Shown in pieces: positions 16,284-22,117 of a stretch of DNA of 22,117 nt. Positions within the stretch are counted from its first letter, which is position 1. Every line of letters starts with the position of its first letter. Source of the DNA: Chara braunii. Its lineage: Eukaryota > Streptophyta > Charophyceae > Charales > Characeae. The stretch is from the NCBI GenBank assembly GCA_003427395.1, contig BFEA01000241.1:1626345-1648461 (forward strand). Direction: 5' to 3'. A program made the position numbers and the translations under genes. Below the pieces are notes generated by a model, which was not told the origin of the DNA, made no database searches, and worked only from the letters and a program-made list of their open reading frames with translations.

Positions 16284-17792
16284 CCAGAAGAGAGAGATAG
16301 TTGGGGAGAGATCTCTAGTGCGTACATTTATGAATCGGTTCTTGGGAAAGAAGAGGAAGATGAACCAAATGATTGGTATGCTAAAGTTAATGCTGCAGCA
16401 GTGACTGCTCATGAGATTGGGGAAAGTTCAGGTTCAAAGGAAGAAGAGGAGAGTGAAAAAAAAGAAGAAGAGATATTTTTCTTCTTTGAAGAATATGATG
16501 AAAGTTATCAAGAGATTGACAAGAAGATGGAAAGGGAGCAGCTAAAAGAATATTATTGTAAAGATTCAAGGAAGAAATTTAGATTAAAGAGGGGACATCT
16601 CTTTATGGATGGTAAGGGAGGCTTACCCCCACTAAGAGTGGTCTGTGGTAAAGAGAGGCAGTTAGAGATAATTGTTGCCCTGCATGAGGGGGTCGCTAGT
16701 GGCTACAGGGTTGCTGAGGCAACCTGCTCCAAGACTGTCAAACTGTACTTATGGCCTGACATGAGAGACATGATTTTCAGATACTGTAAATCATGTGTCT
16801 TATGTCAGAAGAGGTCTACCACAAGGATGATTGAGCCCCTATTCCCTATAATCCTGGTAGAGCCAGGTAGCAGAGTTCATCTCGATCTCATCACTATGCC
16901 TCCAGGCAAGGGTGAGATGAGATACATACTAAATATGAGAGATAATTTATCTGGATACGTTGAGGCAAAAACTCTGAAAAGGAAGACAGCCGAGCAAGTG
17001 GCTGATTGGATGAAGGAAGTCTATCTAAGGTATCCTTTTATCAGAGAATTTGTCTCAGACAGAAGATCAGAGTTCAGAAACGAGGTTGTCAGCAGAATTA
17101 CACTCAGATTGGGTGTCAGGATTCGGTATGTGACTACTTACCATCCTCAAGCGAATGCACCTGTTGAAAGAGGTCACAGAACCCTGAAAGATTCATTGGC
17201 TAAGTGGTGTGAAGGGAATCTCAGCAATTGGCCAAAGGTATTAAGAGCTGCTGTATATGCTGATAACATCACGGTCAAGAGAACTACTGGCTATGCATCA
17301 TTTACTCTGTGGTATGGCCGATATGCTACATTGCCAATTGAAAGTATTGTCAGGACATGGTCAAGTCAAGAAAGTGATAGAGACTATTCTATTTCAGAAC
17401 TTTTTCAGATTCGGATGAAGCAAATATCAGAAGTTGATCAGGCGGTGATGGATGCTGCAGAAAGGATGACATCCAGTAGGCTATCAGATCAAGAAAGATG
17501 GAACAAGAAAATATATATAAGAAAAGAGCAATTGAAGATTGAAGATATTGTCCTTCTGTTTTACAGTTCTCTTGAGACACAATGGACTAAGAGGTTGGAG
17601 CCCAGATAGCTTGGTCCTTACAGAATCACAAGAGAGACAGAAGGCAAGGTTTATGAAATTTCAGAAATGGATGGATCCAGGATTCATGACATGGTGTCAG
17701 GATCGAGACTTCGTAAGTTTATATTCAGAGACCCAGATCTGATTCCTACAGTAACCTCAAAGAGAGGGAAGAAAAATCAGCTATTCAAATGA
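16284..17792 (+). pseudogene. pol: Integrase with intact D,D-35-E and a GPY module behind a stop
   Basis: One frame from 16284 to a TGA at 17790, with a single TAG at 17607. The first 120 codons are an acidic linker. Counted from the GTG at 16401, H95 and C132/C135 belong to the HHCC zinc finger. The second His appears as Tyr102, with unusual spacing. The catalytic triad is D162 (VHLDLITMP), D220 (FVSDRRSEF) and E256 (APVERGH), with exactly 35 residues between D220 and E256. YHPQANAPVERGH is a family hallmark. Beyond the TAG, LGPYRITRETEGKVYEI...RLRKF is the GPY/F module usual at the C-terminus of gypsy integrases. I see no chromodomain. Integrase inserts the cDNA into the genome. Confidence 0.85.
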
Positions 17793-18119
17793 GAACAATT
17801 TCAGAAGACTGAGAGACAAAGTACAGTAAGACAATGAGACAATAGGACTGAATTTTCAGCAGACTGTGATCATTTGAGCATGGTCAGTTCAACATTTCAA
17901 TTTTTCAGCATGTCAGTTAATTATCTGTTTTAGCAAGCAACAAAGTTAATAAGACTATATCTTTGATGCAATGCTACAGTTGATCCATGAGTCTCAAGTC
18001 CTAGAGAGTGGGAAGTTTTTTCGAGAGCATTGACGCAGTGTTAAAAATCTGAGGAACTCATGGCTATGGCACGTCAAGAGATGTGATCAGTAATATTCTT
18101 GTGATAAAGAGAAAGCATG
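17793..18119. other. Noncoding 3' region after pol
   Basis: No reading frame of note. A purine-rich stretch (aagagagggaagaaaaat, about 17760-17777) falls inside the last codons of pol and could serve as a polypurine tract, but no LTR start follows it. Confidence 0.4.
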
Positions 18120-19160
18120 ATGAGCATGAAAAAGTTCAGTTCTGTCTGACTAAGAGTTACCAGCAGAAGGACCTCGAATCTCTGAGTAAAACGTTCATCC
18201 AAAGAATTCAGATGAAGGCAGGCATAACGAAGTTCAACTTTACTTGACTGAGAGTGGTTAGTAGAGGGACTTCGTGCCTTTCGCTAAGGGCCTGTCTTCA
18301 CTCAGACGAGGGAAGGGACCTCTCTGAGATCAGTGTTTCAGTGTTTCCTTGAGAATGACGGGACGTCTCTTGGAAAAGAAATCCTAGTTGAGGGAAGGGA
18401 CCTCTCTGGGGCTAGTACTAAGTTCTTTGCCTGAGGCTGAAGGGAGCTCTTGCAAACTCTTAGTGCGGGCTAGCATGTTATTGTTCAGTACATCTTGAGA
18501 CTGACGGGAGGTCTCTTCAAAAATGTTTGTCCTGTTATGAGGCATGGGCAGTCTGCTTGTGGGTTATGATATGCTGTCTGATTGTCTGTGCCTGAGGTTC
18601 TTCTTTTCTAACCTAAGGATGCATTGATTGCTGGGGCCAGCCAGAGCCTTACTGCAGTAGGTTGCAATCTGGTGGGGTTAGCAGGTCCCCGACGCGAGTG
18701 TCGAATTCCGTAGTCGACTGAGGTTAAAGCTCCGGGAGTCTGGCCTATGAGGTCGAAAGGGGTCAGCCGGAACCCTACCGTAGTCAGAGGTTGCAATCCA
18801 GCGAGGTTAGCCAGAGCCTGCAACTGTGGTTAGACTGGGTTCCACGTTCAGAAATCTGGGCAGGGCAGCCAGCGCCCTTAGCCAAAAACTGGTAGGTAAG
18901 CCGGTCCCTGACCGCAGTGGTCAAATCCGGGTTCGGGACAGTTTGACTGACGGGACGTCTACTATCATAGGGTGACCAGACCCGCAATAGTCTGGGTGTC
19001 CTGGCGAGAGTGCCAAAGGGCTGTCATACTCGAGTAGTGGGTATGATTGGTCCTGACCTTGAGGCAGGTCAAAGGGGTTGTCAAGACAGATGGTCTGATT
19101 AGTCCTAGCCTGAGGCGGGCCGAATGAGGTATGTCAGACTGACGGGACGTCCGGCATTCC
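18120..19160. repeat. Degenerate tandem repeats in the 3' noncoding region
   Basis: Several interleaved diverged repeats. An aagttca...ctgacta/gagag phrase recurs about 98 bp apart (near 18131 and 18229). gagggaagggacctctctg recurs exactly at 18308 and 18390. tgacgggacgtct and variants lie at about 18356, 18492, 18947 and 19140. A gaggttgcaatc..g.gaggttagc phrase near 18658 and 18786 is about 128 bp apart. Together they indicate old tandem duplication with rearrangement. No coding potential. Confidence 0.7.
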
Positions 19161-19384
19161 TGGCCAGTGGTAGGCCAAAACTAAGGCAATCAATAATTCC
19201 TGGGTATGAGAAGCTGTTATGTGGTATTTATGACTTATTATTTATTATTTTATCTATGGATTTTATTTTATTTTATTAATGCTTGACTGCTGGTTGTCAG
19301 AGGGTCTGCCTGCTGGGGCCGGGATCTGTTGTGTGAAATTCTCTGTTTTGCAGGAATACAAAGACTTGTTTAAAGTTCTCCAGG
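19161..19384. other. AT-rich spacer
   Basis: 19225-19282 is almost pure A/T (tattatttattattttat and similar) between GC-richer flanks. No gene. It could hold polyadenylation signals for either strand, which I cannot show. Confidence 0.4.
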
Positions 19385-19500
19385 CCAGAGAAAAGGAAAA
19401 AGGGTTTGGTATCCTTTTCCTTGTCTGAGAAGTTGAGGAGACGCCTCACTCAGACCAGAGAAAGAAGACAGGGTTTGGTATGCTCTACCTTCAGCATGGC
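19385..19500. repeat. Diverged direct repeat, period about 79 bp
   Basis: ccagagaaaaggaaaaa followed by gggtttggtatcctt (19385-) recurs as ccagagaaagaagaca followed by gggtttggtatgct (19464-). Confidence 0.7.
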
Positions 19501-19835
19501 AGACTGAACAAATGACTCGAGTAGTGATATCAGACTGATGATGCTTTGATCTTTTCAGCTGAGGTGGAAGCCAAGGTAACTTTTCCTTGCTGTACAGTTC
19601 AAGGTGAGGACAGACCTCATAATGATAAGAAGCCAGAATCAGCTGGAAGCAAAGAAAATGGAAATATAATCCTTCTTAAATTTATTTGGTGGCCGGCAAG
19701 CGGCCAGGTTCACGAGGAACCGGCGTCCCTGGCCCAAGAGAGCCAAACTTTCAGGCCTGGGACGCTATGAAGTGGACTGAATTGAGAATTTTGTGAGCCA
19801 AAGATTAGATTCAAAAGGCTGAAAAGAAGTCACGC
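19501..19835. other. No gene seen
   Basis: A 74-codon plus-strand frame (19546-19770) has no motif and no similarity to its surroundings. A short inverted repeat of ggccggcaagcggcc type lies near 19692. I see nothing else to call. Confidence 0.4.
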
Positions 19836-20162
19836 TTATATAAGACATAAAAGACAGGCCTTGCTTACTGCTGGAGTGGAAGGAGCCCTAGGGATGTAAG
19901 GAGGTGAAGAAGCGCTGGGAGTACCATAGCGTGCGTCGAACTTCTTGCGAAGTAACTCCATTCTGTCAGGAGATGGAGTTCTCTCGTACCACCCTCCTAA
20001 CAAGTAGCCGGGGTATGGCCTTAAACGACCATAGCCTCGTGGCTCCTCCTCTTCCTCCTCCTCTGAGCTATAATCCCGTCGAGCCCTAGCTAGCGGTTCT
20101 TCTTTTGCTTTCCCTCCTCTTCCTCCTCTCCCTCTACCCTGTCTGCGGCGTGCCTCAGGCAT
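19836..20162 (-). CDS. Antisense frame: RGG-rich, acidic protein of 108 codons
   Basis: ATG at 20162. The open frame extends further upstream but without another ATG. The product starts MPEARRRQGRGRGGRGG, an arginine/glycine-rich RNA-binding-like segment. Then comes a Ser-Ser followed by seven Glu (an acidic, possibly phosphorylated patch), a Gly/Tyr/Pro-rich middle (PRGYGRLRPYPGYLLGGWYERTP), RMELLRKKFDARYGT and a Ser/Pro-rich end. The composition is not that of random sequence. I do not recognise the family. It resembles the disordered N-terminal parts of Gag or RNA-binding proteins. It lies antisense in the 3' region of the gypsy element and has a TATA box and a pyrimidine-rich leader. It could be a genuine antisense gene of the element or the start of another element. 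Confidence 0.5.
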   Translation of the reverse strand: MPEARRRQGRGRGGRGGKAKEEPLARARRDYSSEEEEEEEPRGYGRLRPYPGYLLGGWYERTPSPDRMELLRKKFDARYGTPSASSPPYIPRAPSTPAVSKACLLCLI

Positions 20163-20597
20163 GATACACGTGAGATGGCTGTTAAAAGAGAAGACAAAGG
20201 ACAAAATATAACGTCAAAAGCTATGACTAGGAAGGTTGTGTAATTGAGGTTTACGATGATGAAGATGATTCTTGAAAGCGAGAGTGGAAGATTACCAAGA
20301 GAAATAAAGAAAAATAATTGCGCCGACTATGGGAGATTACGACATACTACGTAAGAGAGAAGATGAGCGCTAGAAGAAAAGTAAGCGCAGGGAGAAGAAA
20401 CCTAGCGCAGAGGAAGGGAATAAATGCAGAGAGATGACAAACGCGGAGAAAGATAGGTGAGTGCGGAAAAAGGGGGACGCAAAAGGGAGGAGTGAACATT
20501 AAAGAGGAAGGCAGGAAACTGACAGCACAAAGCCACAGTGCGGGAACCACAACGAAACTCGAATGGAAAGTAATGAGAAAGTTGTCTACTGTGCTGG
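20163..20597 (-). other. Pyrimidine-rich leader of the antisense frame
   Basis: Read on the minus strand, the 435 bp between the TATA box and the ATG are rich in C and T (ctcctcccttttgcgt, ttcttctccctgcgc and similar), a common feature of fungal promoters and leaders. Just before the ATG the minus strand reads ttgtcttctcttttaacag, which would serve as a 3' splice site, so a leader intron is possible. I cannot fix its donor. Confidence 0.4.
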
Positions 20598-20604
20598 TTT
20601 TATA
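20598..20604 (-). promoter_or_regulatory. TATA box on the minus strand
   Basis: The minus strand reads gtataaaac here, a good TATAAAA match, followed by the pyrimidine-rich leader and the antisense frame. Confidence 0.45.
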
Positions 20605-20624
20605 CTCAAACGCTATATGTTTCG

Positions 20625-20644
20625 ACCCAGCGGGGACGCTGGGT
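20625..20644. repeat. Perfect 8-bp inverted repeat, 4-nt loop
   Basis: acccagcg, ggga, cgctgggt. It is followed by a G-rich run (gggtgggggtttgg) directly before the LTR-like start at 20660, which could act as part of a polypurine tract. Confidence 0.8.
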
Positions 20645-20659
20645 GGGGGTTTGGTATTA

Positions 20660-20760
20660 TGTCGGAGGGCGCGGTATCCCGACCCTCCTCTGTGTGCCAA
20701 AGTCTCTGCCCGGTATCGATATTTTGTTTTGTGCCCCGCGGTTCGCTGGATAGTTTCCGA
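20660..20760 (+). repeat. LTR-like start resembling the one at 9033
   Basis: It begins TGTCGGAGGG and has TCCCGA after an 11-base gap, as the 9033 segment has TGTCGG and TCCCGA with a 10-base gap. gctggatagtttccgaa at 20745 (offset 85) matches gctggaaagttccgaa at 9126 (offset 93). Similarity fades beyond. It is either the diverged 3' LTR of the same element or an LTR of a related family. Confidence 0.35.
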
Positions 20761-21480
20761 ACCCCTGTAGGCCTGGTACTTGCAATGTGTGTCAGCACGG
20801 ACCAGCCCTGTTGGCATTGCCTTAGCAAAAAGGTGCGCCGCATGGCTTTCCATTGGTCTGCGCAGACTCGGCGCCCTGCTGTACAGCAGAGCACAACCGA
20901 CCTGTGGCCGTGGTCGCTGCTAGGTTCGCCCTGGGACGCGAGAGTGAGGGGGCTGGCGCAGTCTTTTTTACTGCGCGCCGAATGCCCTCCTGCTAGGTTA
21001 TGGGTCAGATACACGAAAAAGAAAATAGGTAGCTGTCGGAAAGAAAAGAAAAACGGAGTAAGGGGTGGACAAGGAAATTTAAAAAGGAGAAAGGGAAATA
21101 GGAAATTTAAAAAGAGAAAAGGAAATGGAAAGTCTGATCAGTACATGAATCAAGGCCGTTGCTCTAGTCCAGGGGTAATTCGGCGACAACTGTCCGCCCA
21201 ATATTATTACAGTTATTATTAATTTACCTATTTTAGGAAGCGGGTTCACTCTCGGTCGCCGTCACTTCGTAGGGAGGTCAACTGTTTGGGTTTCGAGTTT
21301 AGGTGGTGGTATTGCGGCCCAGGCAGGCCTGACCTTTCGAATATCGCCTGTATCGAGCCTATGCATCAAAGCCCCGCACAGTGCGACCTAGCTATATTGG
21401 AGGCCAGATACAGTGGGATCTGTGTGGACTTGTACCGCTACTCAGGCGAAGTTGTTGCATGGAGAAAATTTTGAATCGCC
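20761..21480. other. No gene seen after the LTR-like segment
   Basis: An open frame on the plus strand runs through 20563-21222 with no motif and a Lys/Arg-rich end that merely reflects the A/G-rich 21020-21135. No second LTR end could be fixed. A cggcgaca phrase near 21180-21190 is the inverse of TGTCG(C/G) and could be one. Confidence 0.35.
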
Positions 21481-21486
21481 ACCCTT

Positions 21487-21498
21487 TTCTTCTTCTTC

Positions 21499-21545
<47 letters not shown>
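21487..21545. repeat. (CTT)n-(ATT)15 compound microsatellite
   Basis: Four to five ctt units (21487-21500) pass directly into 15 perfect att units (21501-21545). The Ile, Tyr or Asn runs in frames crossing it come from the microsatellite. Confidence 0.97.
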
Positions 21546-21546
<1 letters not shown>

Positions 21547-21834
21547 TACCGGTTCTTGGACGCGGCTTCCCTTTTGGTTTTCCGTCACTTTGCGGGAAAA
21601 TCAACGGTCCGAATATTGGGCTGTGGTCCACGGCCTACGCTGGCCGACCCCAAGCATCTCGTCTCTGATCGAGCTCCTATTGCGCGCCATGCGGGGATGC
21701 CTCAAAAGAGAGGGCGACCCACGGCCGCATTGGTAGGAGACCTATCACCCCCCCATGGAGGGTCATAAGTCTCGTCCTTGCCATCGGACACGGGTACCCG
21801 ATGAGCTGTGTGTCCTATGAATGGAGAACGGGCG

Positions 21835-21923
21835 AAATTCAACGTCGTTGAACCCGTTCAACGGGCCTGGGGGCCCCCGTTAAATCGCGTTTAACGCGAA
21901 AACGGGGGTCTTCCGTTGAATTT
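21835..21923. repeat. Nested palindromic segment, 89 bp
   Basis: Outer arms aaattcaacg (21835-21844) and cgttgaattt (21914-21923) are exact reverse complements. Inside lie cgttgaa/ttcaacg with a 4-nt loop (21846-21863), cccccgtt (21874-21881) with aacggggg (21901-21908), and gttaaa (21879-21884) with tttaac (21890-21895). The segment can fold into a branched, cruciform-like structure. No coding content. Confidence 0.85.
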
Positions 21924-21970
21924 TAAAAAACGGAACCGGCGCGTTGGGCCTTGGATACGTGGCCCTACGC

Positions 21971-22117
21971 GCCCAAACACTAAAAACAAGAAAAAGAAAG
22001 AAAAAAAAATGACCCCCTCTAACAGGGTGGGGTGGCCAAACATGCCCCTCCCTCCCGAAATTCAAACAGAAAGAGGGAAAAAAAGTAAGCCCAAACACTA
22101 AAAACAAGGAAAAAAAA
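21971..22117. repeat. 20-bp direct repeat with A-rich tails, 118 bp apart
   Basis: gcccaaacactaaaaacaag occurs exactly at 21971 and 22089, each time followed by an A-rich run. The second copy is cut by the window end. It may be a longer tandem repeat of 118 bp or a transposon edge. Confidence 0.8.

Larger units (their letters stand above)
9033..17792 (+). mobile_element. Decayed Ty3/gypsy LTR retrotransposon with a coding region before gag
   Basis: Order on the plus strand: LTR-like start, possible primer site, seven small frames (9535-11989), gag, zinc knuckle, protease, reverse transcriptase, RNase H, integrase with a GPY module. The order RT-RNase H-integrase is that of Ty3/gypsy (Metaviridae-type) elements. 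I see no chromodomain after integrase. Gag-pol is broken by at least five frame changes and several in-frame stops, so this copy cannot be autonomous as read. The 3' limit given here is the end of pol. If the LTR-like start at 20660 is the true 3' LTR, the element is over 11.6 kb. Confidence 0.85.

Noticed and set aside
20347-20853. Minus-strand frame of 168 codons with a hydrophobic C-terminus
   Set aside because: It lies across the TATA box and CT-rich leader; the Leu/Phe/Pro-rich end reflects pyrimidine-rich DNA.
21556-21768. Plus-strand frame with a KRGRP phrase like an AT-hook
   Set aside because: A five-residue match in a 70-codon frame without other support is expected by chance.

Overview
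The window looks like gene-poor, repeat-rich nuclear DNA of a eukaryote. It holds tandem arrays, microsatellites, a decayed Ty3/gypsy LTR retrotransposon and single-N assembly joins, and no bacterial operon, rRNA or tRNA is visible. The host is not certain. The pol proteins and a pyrimidine-rich leader after a TATA box would suit a repeat-inflated fungus. A TGGTAT-type primer-binding site would suit a plant or streptophyte alga.

Layout, left half: 1-279 is a 53-bp minisatellite. 267-956 is a low-confidence reading frame made mostly of ten 15-residue repeats. 954-2515 is a satellite of about 17 units of 91 bp that begins at the stop codon of that frame. 2535-2695 is an almost pure polypurine tract. 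2696-5730 is noncoding, with a strong 41-nt hairpin, two perfect duplications flanking single Ns (assembly joins) and a patch of ambiguous bases. A minus-strand reading frame lies at 5730-6386. More degenerate repeats and about 1.9 kb of featureless DNA follow.

Right half: a Ty3/gypsy element runs left to right from about 9033 (LTR-like start, then a possible primer-binding site at 9300) to at least 17792. Gag, zinc knuckle, protease (DSG), reverse transcriptase (YIDD), RNase H and integrase (exact D,D-35-E, GPY module after a stop) can all be read, but they are broken by several frameshifts and stops. The 3' side (17793-20660) is noncoding degenerate tandem repeats plus an antisense reading frame (RGG-rich, acidic) with its own TATA box. 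An LTR-like start at 20660 resembles the one at 9033.

The most unusual part is 9535-11989, between the LTR and gag. It carries seven small reading frames instead of an untranslated leader. Four of them (A-D) and the distant minus-strand frame H belong to one protein family that I do not recognise. A, B, C and H share an exactly spaced signature, W-x35-PP-x10-W. Two further frames (F, G) are homologous to each other. Several neighbours are joined by stop/start overlaps or gaps of 0-3 nt. I infer a retrotransposon lineage carrying an amplified accessory module before gag.
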